A DNA stretch of 64,000 nucleotides from Chryseobacterium sp. G0186 (GCF_003815675.1 NZ_CP033918.1:682001-746000), one strand, 5' to 3'. Positions 27,491 through 37,239 are shown, counted from the stretch's first letter. Numbers and translations: made by a program. Notes: generated by a model not told the origin, from the sequence alone.

Positions 27491-28777
27491 TTGAAACCTT
27501 TATTAAGCAAAACGACCAAACCCTTTCTTATCTACGTACTCATTGTACTGTTGGTAAGTATCCCTGTCTATTACTTTGTGGTAGATACCATTTGGAAAAG
27601 TGAGCTGGATGAACATAACCAGATTATCGTTGAAAAAACGGCCTATGAATTCAATCAGTTAAAGCTTTCTGAACAGGATTTGGAAAAAAGTCTTGAATTA
27701 TGGAACCATATTCAGCCTGAAACCAATATTGAAAAAATTTCAGCTAACCACATCAAGGGTGACAGTATATACATCAGTGAGAAACATCTACCATTCATAT
27801 CCGAGCAAAAGAAAGAACGTTACAGATGTCTTAAAAAGGTTATTTACATCCAGGGAAAGCCTTATCTGTTTACCATCCAGACCAATATTGAAGAGTCTCA
27901 TGAAACAATAGCGGTCATAGCTATGATGACTACATTTTTCTTTGTGATCATTGTTGTGGGCCTTTTATATTTAAACAGAAAACTTTCAACCTCTGTCTGG
28001 AAACCTTTTAGAGATACTTTGGATCAATTGAAGACCTTTAACCTTAACAGTCAAAATAAAATTGAATTTCCTCCTTCTGATACTACAGAATTTGAGGAAT
28101 TGAACCAATCTCTTCAAAAGCTTATTGAACGTAATATTTCTATTTATAAAACCCAGAAAGAATTTACTGAAAATGCTTCTCACGAACTACAGACTCCGCT
28201 TGCCATTATTAAAAATAAACTGGATCTCCTACTTCAGGATCAGGATCTTACTGAAAAGCAGTACGGAATTGTTGAGGATATCAACAAAGCACTTACAAGA
28301 AGTTCCAGAATCAATAAGAATCTACTTTTATTGGCAAAAATTGATAATAATCAGTTTGATGGTTCTGAAAGTATTGTATTTGATCACCTGCTTCATCAAA
28401 GTATTGATATTTTGCAGGAACATTTTGAACAAAAAAATATTTCTGTGGAAGAGCAGATCGCAACTGACGTTCAAATGAACGGAAATGGCAGTCTGACGGA
28501 AATCATGATCAACAATCTCATCATCAATGCTATTCGTCATACGGCACCTGGAGGTTCCATTGGCATAAAGCTAACGAATTCTATATTTGAAGTGTCCAAT
28601 TCTGGAACCCAAAAACTGGATACGGATCTCCTCTTCAAGAGATTTTCGAAACTATCAGCAGACAATAGTGGAAGTGGATTAGGACTTTATATTATTCAGG
28701 AAATCTGTAAATTCCATCACTGGACCATTCATTACAGGTTTGAAAATAACCATCATATCTTTTCCGTAGGATTATAG
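27491..28777 (+). CDS. Sensor histidine kinase
   Basis: The 428-residue kinase has two transmembrane helices (11-32 and 140-160) around a ~105-residue periplasmic sensor. A HAMP-like linker follows, then the dimerisation helix with phospho-acceptor His231 (FTENASHELQTPLAII) and an ATPase domain with NLIINAIRHT and GSGLGLYI. The start is TTG at 27491; no ATG exists before residue 145, so the TTG is required. It is partner of the regulator at 26757. Confidence 0.9.
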   Translation: MKPLLSKTTKPFLIYVLIVLLVSIPVYYFVVDTIWKSELDEHNQIIVEKTAYEFNQLKLSEQDLEKSLELWNHIQPETNIEKISANHIKGDSIYISEKHLPFISEQKKERYRCLKKVIYIQGKPYLFTIQTNIEESHETIAVIAMMTTFFFVIIVVGLLYLNRKLSTSVWKPFRDTLDQLKTFNLNSQNKIEFPPSDTTEFEELNQSLQKLIERNISIYKTQKEFTENASHELQTPLAIIKNKLDLLLQDQDLTEKQYGIVEDINKALTRSSRINKNLLLLAKIDNNQFDGSESIVFDHLLHQSIDILQEHFEQKNISVEEQIATDVQMNGNGSLTEIMINNLIINAIRHTAPGGSIGIKLTNSIFEVSNSGTQKLDTDLLFKRFSKLSADNSGSGLGLYIIQEICKFHHWTIHYRFENNHHIFSVGL

Positions 28778-28879
28778 GCGAATAAAAAGGCTGAGAAATC
28801 TAGGAATTCAAAATTTCTTCTAAATCAGATTGCACCTTTGTATTGAAAATATATACTAAAGTGTAAATTTTATTTAGAA

Positions 28880-29914
28880 ATGATTTTAAAAATTGCCCTT
28901 TTATTCGCAGGAACAATACTTGCATTCTGGATCAGCGCCATCTGTGGAGGCGGTGCAAGTCTTATTTTGATTCCTATATTGAATCTATTGCTTCCTACCT
29001 CATTGGTTCCATTTTCTTTAACGATAGGAACCTTTACAAGTTCAGCCTCCCGAATTGCCGTATTCAAAAAACATATCAACTGGAAAATCTTCTTATGGTT
29101 TGTTCCGTTTTCTATTCCGGCTGTGTTGTTGGGTGCTTTCTTGATTAAATATGTTAATCCCAACTATCTGCAAATGGTTGTGGCATTCTTCCTGATTGCC
29201 AATCTCCCTCAACTTTTCGTCTCTAAAAATAAAAAAGAAGAAACAGAAAAGGAGTACCCCAAATCAGCATTGGCACTTATTGGTTTTTCTGCGGGGTTTA
29301 TTTCCGGGATTACGGGTGCTGTCGGACTTCTTTTTAACCGGTTTTATTTAAAATTTGGTCTTAAAAAAGAGGAAATTGTAGCTACCCGTGCCGCTAATGA
29401 GGTATTTCTGCATCTTATTAAACTTATCATTTATATTTCATTGGGATTATACTCTCAGACAGCTTTATGGTTAGGTATTTCCATTGCAGTGGCAGCAATA
29501 GTGTCTTCGTATACGGTAAAATATATTCTTCCTCATCTCAGCGAAAACCTTTTTAAAAAGATTGGATACGGAGCCATGGTAATATCCGGAATTACATTGT
29601 TAATAGGTACTTCAGGAAAGATTATCCAGCAGGATCAAATTGCAGTAAGCTCATCATCCACTCCCCATAAAAAGGTCTATGCACTATCCTGGAAAAACAC
29701 AAAGGTAGTAGTAGAGTATAAGGGCAGTGGAGGACTGGAAATTGAAAAGAGCATGCAGCCTGAGGATTTATCCGGGCATCTTAAGGAAAAGTATTCTGTT
29801 CTTAAGGAGCATTATGATGAAATCCATATAGAGAAGGTTTATGTGTTGGGTAAAAAGACCTCCCATGAATTCTATTGTTATAAGGATAATGTACTTACCA
29901 AATTTAAAGCCTGA
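28880..29914 (+). CDS. TSUP (TauE/SafE) permease with C-terminal extension
   Basis: A 344-residue inner-membrane protein with about eight helices. SAICGGGASLILIPIL and ISGITGAVGLLFNRF are the two repeated glycine-rich motifs of TSUP carriers, which move sulfite, sulfoacetate or other anions. The last ~95 residues after the final helix are soluble (VYALSWKNTKVVVEYKGSGG to the end) and not part of the usual TSUP domain. It lies between the two-component system and an outer-membrane barrel. The substrate is unknown. Confidence 0.8.
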   Translation: MILKIALLFAGTILAFWISAICGGGASLILIPILNLLLPTSLVPFSLTIGTFTSSASRIAVFKKHINWKIFLWFVPFSIPAVLLGAFLIKYVNPNYLQMVVAFFLIANLPQLFVSKNKKEETEKEYPKSALALIGFSAGFISGITGAVGLLFNRFYLKFGLKKEEIVATRAANEVFLHLIKLIIYISLGLYSQTALWLGISIAVAAIVSSYTVKYILPHLSENLFKKIGYGAMVISGITLLIGTSGKIIQQDQIAVSSSSTPHKKVYALSWKNTKVVVEYKGSGGLEIEKSMQPEDLSGHLKEKYSVLKEHYDEIHIEKVYVLGKKTSHEFYCYKDNVLTKFKA

Positions 29915-30001
29915 TAAAGGCAATAATCAATTAATAGTTTGAAAAGATGAGAACAGCAAATTCATCATAAGAAAACCGTTAAAAAATAAAATTACAATAT
30001 A

Positions 30002-32419
30002 ATGAATAGAACGAAGCTTTTACTTTTTCCGACGTTTGCTATTTCTACTATGATTACAGCACAAACTACTTCTGTGACTGTTTCAGGAAGAGTTACCCAT
30101 AAGGATAAGATGGCATTACCTTATGCCAATATTATTTTAAAAAAGGAAAAAGACAGTGCATTTGTAGCAGGAACCATTACCAATGAAGAAGGGCGATTTT
30201 CCATTACCGGCATACAACCTGATCATTATTTTCTGGAAACTTCCCTTACAGGCTATAATACACAGATTCAACCCATTTTTGTAGGAAGTCTTTCTGAATT
30301 TCTGGAAATTCCAACGGTGGAGATGGGACTAAAACAGGAAAAAGAAACAAAGATTGACGAAGTGGTGATCTCCGGTTCCAAAAAGAATGAAATAAGCAAT
30401 CAGCTTGATAAAAAAACATATTCTGTAGCAGATAATATCAGCCAAAGTGGAGGATCTGTATTGCAGAGTATGCAAAATTTACCCGGAATAACCGTACAGG
30501 ATGGTAAAGTACAGCTCAGAGGAAATGATAAGGTAACTGTTCTGATTGATGGCAGACAAACGGCTCTTACAGGATTTGGGAGCCAGACAGGACTTGACAA
30601 TATTCCGGCTTCTGCTATTGATAAGATTGAAATCATCAACAATCCTTCTTCAAAGTATGATGCCAACGGAAATGCAGGGATCATCAATATTATCATGAAG
30701 AAGAATAAACAGAACGGATGGAATGGAAAACTAGGCTTTACAACAGGACTAGGCTCTCTCTGGGAAAGAAAGCAAAATCTTCCTACAATAAGACCTCAAT
30801 ATACCCTGACACCAAAAATCAATCCCTCATTATCTTTAAATTACAGAAAAAACAAAATTAATATCTTTCTACAGGCTGATAATTTATATACCGAAACCCT
30901 TAATAAGAACGAATTTGTAACCCGTACTTATGATGACGGAACAATTATCAATTCGCAGCTTAAAAGAAACAGAAATACCAATTTCTTCACCACAAAAGCA
31001 GGAGTAGACTGGAATATTGATTCACAGAATACATTAACGATTTCAGGAATGTATGGAAGCGAGAAGATTATAGACCGTGGAGATCAGCCGTTCTTTAATG
31101 GGGATATGTCTCAGCGTCTTCGTCTTTGGCAGTTTTTGGAGGATGAATTGAAAACTACCGTAATGGGAATGGCATCTTATCAGCACAAGTTTAAAGAAGC
31201 CGGACATGTATTGAATGTAGGATTTAACTATACGTTCCACAGGGAAGACGAAAAGTATTTCTATGATAATTATCTGCCTGCCACTACAGGAACGGATGCT
31301 TTTAAATTATTATCTGATGAACAGGTGTATGATTTCAATGTTGATTATATAAAACCTTTAAAATATGGTAGAATTGAGACGGGAATTAAGCTGAGAAGCA
31401 GAAGTATTCCTACCAATATGAATTTTATTCCCGGAGCCAATTCTGTACTGGATGTAGCTGCAGGAGGAAAGGCTGATTATAAAGAGTTTATCCCTGCCGT
31501 ATACGGAAACTATATTTTTGAAAATGAAAAATGGGAAGCAGAACTTGGTTTACGACTGGAATATGTAAGAATTGAATATGATGTAAATCCGAACCATCCA
31601 ACGTATAAAAGTGACGGGTATAATTATACACAGCCGTTTCCCAACTTTAGGCTTGCCTATAAACTTAATGATCACCATAAGTTTTCCCTATTTTATAACA
31701 GAAGAGTTGACCGTCCCAATGAAGTGGATATCCGAATTTTTCCAAAATATGATGATGCTGAAATCATTAAGGTAGGAAACCCTGCACTAAGGCCTCAGTT
31801 TACCAATTCTATTGAATTGGGTTATAAGTATAACTGGGACAATGGGTATCTATATGCCGCACTATATCACCGTTTTGCCAATGGAACAATCACCAGAATT
31901 TCAAGTACTGTACCGGACAGCACGCTTATCTATGCCATATTTCAAAATGCAGGAAGAAGCTACAATACAGGACTGGAAGCGATCTGGAATCAAAAGGTAT
32001 CCGATCTGTATTCCTTCAATGTTAATGGAAATATATACCGTAACCAGATCAATGCATTTTCAGTGCAAAACCTCTATCCTCAACCGAATGTTTTCTCGGC
32101 AGATAAGCAATCTGCTGTTTCGGGAAATATGAAGTGGAATAATGTCTTTCATTTTTCAAAAGGGCTGGATGCTCAGATTACAGCAGTTTATCTGGCTCCT
32201 GACCTCATTCCTCAAGGGAAAATAAAATCCAGATTTTCAATGGACATAGGATTGAAAAAGGCTATTCAGAAAGGAAAAGGGGAACTATTTCTTAATGCCT
32301 CTGATCTGCTCAACACCATGGTGATTAAGAGAAATATTCAGGGAATGGGATTCGCTTATACCAGCAATGATTACTATGAAACCCAAGTTGTGAGGCTAGG
32401 GTACAGTTATAAGTTTTAA
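30002..32419 (+). CDS. TonB-linked outer-membrane beta-barrel protein
   Basis: The 805-residue protein has a signal peptide (ending MITAQ), a carboxypeptidase-like regulatory beta domain (VSGRVTHKDKMALPYANI), a plug-like domain (SVLQSMQNLPGITVQDGKVQLRG) and a long barrel that ends in YSYKF, an aromatic terminus for outer-membrane insertion. It fits the outer-membrane beta-barrel family rather than a classical siderophore receptor, and no TonB box is obvious. It is followed closely by a PAP2 phosphatase. The substrate is not known. Confidence 0.8.
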   Translation: MNRTKLLLFPTFAISTMITAQTTSVTVSGRVTHKDKMALPYANIILKKEKDSAFVAGTITNEEGRFSITGIQPDHYFLETSLTGYNTQIQPIFVGSLSEFLEIPTVEMGLKQEKETKIDEVVISGSKKNEISNQLDKKTYSVADNISQSGGSVLQSMQNLPGITVQDGKVQLRGNDKVTVLIDGRQTALTGFGSQTGLDNIPASAIDKIEIINNPSSKYDANGNAGIINIIMKKNKQNGWNGKLGFTTGLGSLWERKQNLPTIRPQYTLTPKINPSLSLNYRKNKINIFLQADNLYTETLNKNEFVTRTYDDGTIINSQLKRNRNTNFFTTKAGVDWNIDSQNTLTISGMYGSEKIIDRGDQPFFNGDMSQRLRLWQFLEDELKTTVMGMASYQHKFKEAGHVLNVGFNYTFHREDEKYFYDNYLPATTGTDAFKLLSDEQVYDFNVDYIKPLKYGRIETGIKLRSRSIPTNMNFIPGANSVLDVAAGGKADYKEFIPAVYGNYIFENEKWEAELGLRLEYVRIEYDVNPNHPTYKSDGYNYTQPFPNFRLAYKLNDHHKFSLFYNRRVDRPNEVDIRIFPKYDDAEIIKVGNPALRPQFTNSIELGYKYNWDNGYLYAALYHRFANGTITRISSTVPDSTLIYAIFQNAGRSYNTGLEAIWNQKVSDLYSFNVNGNIYRNQINAFSVQNLYPQPNVFSADKQSAVSGNMKWNNVFHFSKGLDAQITAVYLAPDLIPQGKIKSRFSMDIGLKKAIQKGKGELFLNASDLLNTMVIKRNIQGMGFAYTSNDYYETQVVRLGYSYKF

Positions 32420-32452
32420 TACCGAACCGGAACCACTATAAATTTATATATA

Positions 32453-33253
32453 ATGAAAATACATTATCAAAAACCGTTGATTTATCTGCTTATTTTCATA
32501 TCATTTTTAAGCCGATTCAATGCCCAAAGTAAAGATAGTACTGTTGTTGAGGAGCCTAAACAGGATAGTATTGCTGTCGTTAACACGCATAAACTGAACT
32601 ATAAAAGCCTTATTGTTCCTGCTGTTTTAATTACTTATGGGGTAACAAGTCTGACCATGAATAAAGTGAAGCAGCTTAATATTTCTACCCGAACAGAAAT
32701 TGGTGAACACCAGCCTACCCGAATGAGTCTGGACAACTATACCCAATATGCTCCTGCAGCAATGGTATACGGACTTAATGCAATAGGAATAAAGGGAAAG
32801 CATAACCTTAGAGACCGTACCATTATTTATGCTTCGTCACAGTTGATTGTAGCAGCATTTACAATGCCTTTGAAGTACATGGTAAAGGAGGAAAGACCTG
32901 ACGGATCAAATACCTTGTCTTTTCCGTCCGGACATGCAGCTACGGCATTTTCTTCTGCCCAATTTATGTTCAGAGAATTTAAAGACACCAACTTTTTGCT
33001 GAGTCTTTCCGGATATCCGTTTGCCATCTTTACCGGAGTATACCGAATGGTAAATGATAAGCATTGGCTGGGAGATGTGGTGGCAGGTGCCGGTTTTGGA
33101 ATTCTTTCCACAGAATTGGCATACTGGCTATTCCCAAGAATTGATCATTTATTAAGAGGAAAAGGAAAGAATAAAAATACACTGTCTTCTTCCATGATAA
33201 TGCCATTCTACCAAAATAAAGCGGTAGGAATAGGATTTGTAAAGAACTTTTAA
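32453..33253 (+). CDS. PAP2-family phosphatase
   Basis: The 266-residue exported or membrane protein carries all three PAP2 signatures: KYMVKEERP (141-149), PSGHAATAF (158-166) and YRMVNDKHWLGD (197-208) with catalytic His161 and His204. A signal peptide or first helix covers residues 8-24. PAP2 enzymes remove phosphate from lipids such as undecaprenyl diphosphate or lipid A. It lies 33 bases after the outer-membrane barrel gene, suggesting envelope remodelling as a shared role (inference). Confidence 0.88.
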   Translation: MKIHYQKPLIYLLIFISFLSRFNAQSKDSTVVEEPKQDSIAVVNTHKLNYKSLIVPAVLITYGVTSLTMNKVKQLNISTRTEIGEHQPTRMSLDNYTQYAPAAMVYGLNAIGIKGKHNLRDRTIIYASSQLIVAAFTMPLKYMVKEERPDGSNTLSFPSGHAATAFSSAQFMFREFKDTNFLLSLSGYPFAIFTGVYRMVNDKHWLGDVVAGAGFGILSTELAYWLFPRIDHLLRGKGKNKNTLSSSMIMPFYQNKAVGIGFVKNF

Positions 33254-33272
33254 TTCCAGCATAATTTGGTTA

Positions 33273-33308
33273 AAAAAGTACCATTCAAAGGTGTGAATGG
33301 TACTTTTT
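33273..33308. terminator. Bidirectional terminator
   Basis: Perfect stem AAAAAGTACCATTC/GAATGGTACTTTTT with an 8-base loop between the PAP2 gene and the SDR gene, which converge. A- and T-runs on both sides allow termination from either direction. Confidence 0.9.
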
Positions 33309-33323
33309 ATATTTATAATTACT

Positions 33324-34127
33324 CTAGACTACTTTTGCTTTACGGATAATTCTTGCCAACAATGCAGGAAAAAATCTCTTTAGGTAAACGCCCATAACTT
33401 CTTTACCACCAATAGATTTCTGGTTCTTCTTTTTTGCAATAGCAGAAAGCATTTTTCGGGCAAAAACATTTACAGGCATTCCTTTCATCGTGGCATCATC
33501 CATCGTTCCCTGTAATGAGCCATTCCCCGTAACAGCATGTATGGAAATATGGGTCTGTATAAATCCAGGACAGATAATTGTTACTGAAATATTGTCATCA
33601 TATAACTCTGCACGCAGGGCATCAAAGAAACCGTGTAATGCATGTTTCGCCGCAGCATATCCACTACGCATCGGTGCTCCGAATACTCCCATAAGGCTGG
33701 AAACCACTGTGATCTGCCCGCCACCATTTTTGATCATATAAGGCACAACAGCCTTGGTGAGAGCTATAGTCCCGATAAAATCAACGTCCATTAAATGTTT
33801 ATCCACTTCAATGTCTGTCTCCATGGCTAGAGAGCGTTGAGATAATCCGGCATTATTGATGAGAATATCAACCTTTCCAAATTGTTCTACCACTTTCGCT
33901 GCTACATCAGGCATATTCTTATAATCTGCCAGATCCATTGGCATAACGGTATATCGATCTACTGTAAGCCCGGCTTCTTCTGCAACAGTATACAGCAATT
34001 CTTCTTTCCTGGAAGAAAGAATGATCTTTGCATTCGTGTTCTTTGCCAGCTCCTTTACCAAGGCTTCCCCAATTCCTGATGAAGCTCCGGTAATCCAGAT
34101 TGTTTTGTCATTAAAATAATTACTCAT
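33324..34127 (-). CDS. Short-chain dehydrogenase/reductase
   Basis: Rossmann-fold NAD(P) oxidoreductase of 267 residues. GASSGIGEALVKEL (TGxxxGIG-type) starts the nucleotide site, NNAGLSQR is the second motif, and SSLMGVF with SGYAAAKHA gives the catalytic Ser and Tyr-x3-Lys. The C-terminus is hydrophobic and basic. It lies 13 bases after the FAD dehydrogenase on the minus strand, so the two are probably co-transcribed. The substrate is unknown. Confidence 0.88.
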   Translation of the reverse strand: MSNYFNDKTIWITGASSGIGEALVKELAKNTNAKIILSSRKEELLYTVAEEAGLTVDRYTVMPMDLADYKNMPDVAAKVVEQFGKVDILINNAGLSQRSLAMETDIEVDKHLMDVDFIGTIALTKAVVPYMIKNGGGQITVVSSLMGVFGAPMRSGYAAAKHALHGFFDALRAELYDDNISVTIICPGFIQTHISIHAVTGNGSLQGTMDDATMKGMPVNVFARKMLSAIAKKKNQKSIGGKEVMGVYLKRFFPALLARIIRKAKVV

Positions 34128-34140
34128 GCGTTCAGCTTAT

Positions 34141-35802
34141 TTATTTCAATCCGGCAATATATGTTCCTGCCTTCATTCCTGAAAATATGCAACCTCCCAG
34201 AAAAGTTCCTTCCAGCGCACGGTAGCCATGCATTCCGCCACCGCCAAAGCCTGCAACTTCACCTGCGGCATAAAGTCCTTCAATGATGCTTTCATCTTCT
34301 CTTAACACCTGCCCGTTCAGATTGGTTTTTATTCCGCCTAATGTTTTTCGGGTTAAAATATTGAGACGTACCGCAATCAATGGTCCGTTTTCTGGGGACA
34401 AAATCTTATGGGGAGCAGCAACACGGCCCAGTTTATCTCCTAAATAATTTCTGGTATTCCGGATATAATTGATTTGGGTATCTTTAGAAAATGTATTGTC
34501 TAATTCTCTGTCTCTGGCTTCGATCTGTAATTTTATTTTATCATAATCCAAAAGGTGATCTCCGGATAGTTCATTCATTTTTTCCACCAGGGTTTTAAGA
34601 TTATCCGATACTATGAAGTCCTTTCCGCGTTCCTTAAAGGCTTCTACAGGTCCGGGTGCTTTTTTACCAAAGATCCTTTTTAGAAATAAACCATACTCTT
34701 TATTGGTAATATCAGGGTTCTGTTCTGAACCGGATAAGGCAAATTCTTTTTTAATAATTTTCTGTGTCAGAATAAACCAGGAATACGGATAGCCTGTGTC
34801 TTGTATGTATTGTAAGGTTCCTAATGTATCGAATCCCGGTAGGAAAGGAGCGGGAAGCCGTTTTCCGGTTGCATCAAACCATAGGGAAGATGGTCCCGGC
34901 AGGATTCGTATGCCATGGTTGGGCCAGATCGGGTTCCAGTTTTGTATGCCCTCTGTATAATGCCACATTCTGTCAGGATTGATGATATGAGCGCCTGCCT
35001 TTTCTGCAATTCCTATCATTTTTCCATCTACATAGGCAGGAACTCCGCACACCATATTTTCCGGAGGGTTTCCTAATCTTTCAGGCCAGTTTTTGCGCAC
35101 CAGTTCATGATTCGCTCCAATGCCTCCTGTTGCGATAATAATGTGATGGGCTGTATACTCAAACGATGAAATTACATTCCTGTTGGTTGCAGCACCTCTT
35201 TCCTGATGATCTTCTTCCAGCAGATCTCCTTTCAGGCCTTTTATCTTTCCGTTTTCTGTAATCAGTTCTGTTACCATGTGCCGGAATTTCATCTGTAACA
35301 ATCCTTTTTCTTTAGCTTGGTAAGCCTTTTCCACAAAGGGTTTTATGACTCCGGTACCTGTTCCCCAGCTTACATGAAAACGGGGTACAGAATTTCCGTG
35401 ACCGGTCGCTGAGCCATCACCACGTTCTGCCCAGCCTACCATAAACATCAGCTTGATGCCCAGTTTGGAAATGTATTGATATTTTTCCCCGGCAGCAAAC
35501 TTAAGATAAGCTTCCGCCCATTTCCGGGGCCAGTAATCCTCATCACGGTCAAAACCTGCAGTTCCTTTCCAGTCCTGTAAAGCCAGTTCATAAGAATCCT
35601 TGATTCCCATTCTTCGTTGTTGGGGCGAATTGATCAGAAAAAGACCTCCGAATGACCAAAATGCCTGTCCTCCCATATTTTGTTCTGTTTCCTGATCCAA
35701 CAGCAACACTTTTTTTCCTGCATTCGTAAGCTCCATCGCAGCAGTAAGGCCTGCCAATCCGGTTCCTATAATAATAGCATCGGGCTGGAATGTTTCTTCC
35801 AT
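34141..35802 (-). CDS. FAD-binding dehydrogenase, ketosteroid dehydrogenase-like
   Basis: The 553-residue flavoprotein begins with a dinucleotide-binding motif (IIGTGLAGLTAAMELTNAG) and an Asp-Gln in LLLDQE for the ribose. FGGGGMHGYRALEGTFLGG near the end is the second FAD contact found in 3-ketosteroid delta-1-dehydrogenase and fumarate reductase-type enzymes. The exact reaction is not predictable. No signal peptide. It is the first gene of a minus-strand pair with the SDR. Confidence 0.85.
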   Translation of the reverse strand: MEETFQPDAIIIGTGLAGLTAAMELTNAGKKVLLLDQETEQNMGGQAFWSFGGLFLINSPQQRRMGIKDSYELALQDWKGTAGFDRDEDYWPRKWAEAYLKFAAGEKYQYISKLGIKLMFMVGWAERGDGSATGHGNSVPRFHVSWGTGTGVIKPFVEKAYQAKEKGLLQMKFRHMVTELITENGKIKGLKGDLLEEDHQERGAATNRNVISSFEYTAHHIIIATGGIGANHELVRKNWPERLGNPPENMVCGVPAYVDGKMIGIAEKAGAHIINPDRMWHYTEGIQNWNPIWPNHGIRILPGPSSLWFDATGKRLPAPFLPGFDTLGTLQYIQDTGYPYSWFILTQKIIKKEFALSGSEQNPDITNKEYGLFLKRIFGKKAPGPVEAFKERGKDFIVSDNLKTLVEKMNELSGDHLLDYDKIKLQIEARDRELDNTFSKDTQINYIRNTRNYLGDKLGRVAAPHKILSPENGPLIAVRLNILTRKTLGGIKTNLNGQVLREDESIIEGLYAAGEVAGFGGGGMHGYRALEGTFLGGCIFSGMKAGTYIAGLK

Positions 35803-35910
35803 AATAAGGTTATTTTTATTAACAATACTTTACATAAATGTATAAAATATTTGTTCTTAAATGATTAAAAACATCTTAAAAGCTTAGTATCGGAATGCAA
35901 CTATTCATTT

Positions 35911-35918
35911 TATCTTTG
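35911..35918 (+). promoter_or_regulatory. -7 box of the small frameshifted gene
   Basis: TATCTTTG, a perfect -7 element, lies 27 bases before the ATG at 35946. An intact promoter before a broken frame supports either a recent lesion or a sequencing error. Confidence 0.5.
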
Positions 35919-35945
35919 TTAAAAATCAAAAAATCACTATATACA

Positions 35946-36213
35946 ATGAACGAACCTAAACAATACGCTGCATTTGCAGTAGCAAAAAGACGGAACACGA
36001 CAGGCTATTGATGCTTCATCCATTATTATACAGCTTGGTGAAGAAGAAATTGAAGTATCCCTTATTCCACCACATCCTGTGTTCAGGGGAAAGCTTACTC
36101 TGGCTACCGGTTCTGCTGTTCAGGGGCGGGAACAGGAGAGGGATGCTGCTACCCAATTGGTGATAGAACCCGGTGCTTCCAATGTGATTCATATAACTCC
36201 CAAAAAAATATAG
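35946..36213 (+). pseudogene. Small gene of unknown function with a homopolymer frameshift
   Basis: The frame opens MNEPKQYAAFAVA and stops early (TGA at 36009). The next frame has a clean continuation, KDGTRQAIDASSIIIQLG to NVIHITPKKI, ending at TAG 36211. Removing one A from the A5 run at 35984-35988 joins both parts into an 88-residue protein of mostly beta character. I do not recognise the family. The gene has its own promoter and is divergent from the FAD dehydrogenase. No start-codon alternative gives the full protein. Confidence 0.55.
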
Positions 36214-36280
36214 AGGTTCAGTTTTAGAAAACTGACTGATAATGGTGGTTATAACCTTTCAGAATTCAACAAATCATTTA

Positions 36281-36288
36281 TATCTTTG
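36281..36288 (+). promoter_or_regulatory. -7 box of the rhodanese gene
   Basis: TATCTTTG (36281-36288) overlaps a possible GTG start at 36288, which decides for the ATG at 36303 as the true start. Confidence 0.55.
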
Positions 36289-36302
36289 TGAAAAATAGAA
36301 GT

Positions 36303-36731
36303 ATGAAGTATTTGTTTATTATGGTATGCTTTGTCTGCTCAATTTTTAGCCAGGCACAGCAAAAACAGGATCCATGGAAAGAAAGTCAATTGATGGATCC
36401 GGCATTGTTGGCTTCCAGAATTGTAAAACACAAAACAAAGGATCTTTTAATCATTTCTGTAGGTCCTGAAGCCATCATTAAGGGGTCTGTAGACATCGGA
36501 CCAACTCACGAACCTGAAAACCTGGAAAAATTAAGAAACTATCTTAAAGACATTCCTAAAAACAAGGAAATTGTTATCTATTGCGGATGCTGCCCTTTTG
36601 TAAAGTGTCCGAACATCCGCCCGGCATTTAACCTCCTGATGGAAATGGGCTTTAAAAATGCAAAACTTTTAAATCTTCCCAAGAACATCAAAACGGATTG
36701 GCTAGATAAAGATTATCCTACAAATGATTAA
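36303..36731 (+). CDS. Exported rhodanese-like protein
   Basis: The 142-residue protein has a signal peptide (MKYLFIMVCFVCSIFSQAQ) and a rhodanese-like domain. The expected catalytic loop appears as IYCGCCPFVKCPN, with four Cys in nine residues, instead of the common CxxGxR. A sulfur-carrying persulfide and a disulfide are both possible. It overlaps or abuts the TlpA thioredoxin gene (stop at 36731, ATG at 36724 or 36733), so the two probably work together in periplasmic sulfur or disulfide handling. Confidence 0.75.
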   Translation: MKYLFIMVCFVCSIFSQAQQKQDPWKESQLMDPALLASRIVKHKTKDLLIISVGPEAIIKGSVDIGPTHEPENLEKLRNYLKDIPKNKEIVIYCGCCPFVKCPNIRPAFNLLMEMGFKNAKLLNLPKNIKTDWLDKDYPTND

Positions 36732-36732
36732 T

Positions 36733-37239
36733 ATGAAAGCACAGTTTACAGCATTACTATTTATTATTTTTTCAGGATATACTCTGGCCCAAGGCAGCAA
36801 AATAGAAGTAGGGAAGAAAGCTCCCGAAATTACCATGTCCAAAGCAGATGGCACTTCTTTTTCACTTTCTACTTTAAAAGGGAAATTGGTGCTTATCGAT
36901 TTTTGGGCAACCTGGTGTGCTCCTTGTGTAGAAGAGCAGCCCGGACTAAAAACTCTATATGAAACCTATTCTGAACAGGTAAAAAACAATAGGTTTGAAA
37001 TCCTCGGGGTTTCCCTTGACAAGAATAAGGAAAGCTGGCAAAAATCCATAGACCGTTTCAGTATCAACTGGATACAGATCAGTGATTTGAAATTTTGGAA
37101 AAGTCCGGTAGCAAAAGCCTATGAAATTGATGAATTACCGTTTAATGTCATCATTGATGGGAAAGGAGTCATTATTGCCAAGAATCTTCATGGTAAAGAG
37201 CTGGAAGACTTTTTAAAGAAAAATTTAGCCCAGAATTAA
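36733..37239 (+). CDS. TlpA-family periplasmic thioredoxin
   Basis: The protein has a signal peptide (MKAQFTALLFIIFSGYTLAQ) and a thioredoxin fold with the redox centre WATWCAPCVEE. The cis-Pro region is ELPFNVIIDGKG. ATG 36733 (168 residues) is preferred because an ATG three codons earlier overlaps the rhodanese stop. It probably reduces or isomerises disulfides in exported proteins, or reduces the persulfide of the neighbouring rhodanese (inference). Confidence 0.85.
   Translation: MKAQFTALLFIIFSGYTLAQGSKIEVGKKAPEITMSKADGTSFSLSTLKGKLVLIDFWATWCAPCVEEQPGLKTLYETYSEQVKNNRFEILGVSLDKNKESWQKSIDRFSINWIQISDLKFWKSPVAKAYEIDELPFNVIIDGKGVIIAKNLHGKELEDFLKKNLAQN

Noticed and set aside
28125..28478. 117-codon open frame inside the histidine kinase gene
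   Set aside because: It is a shadow in another frame; the kinase motifs are in the main frame throughout.
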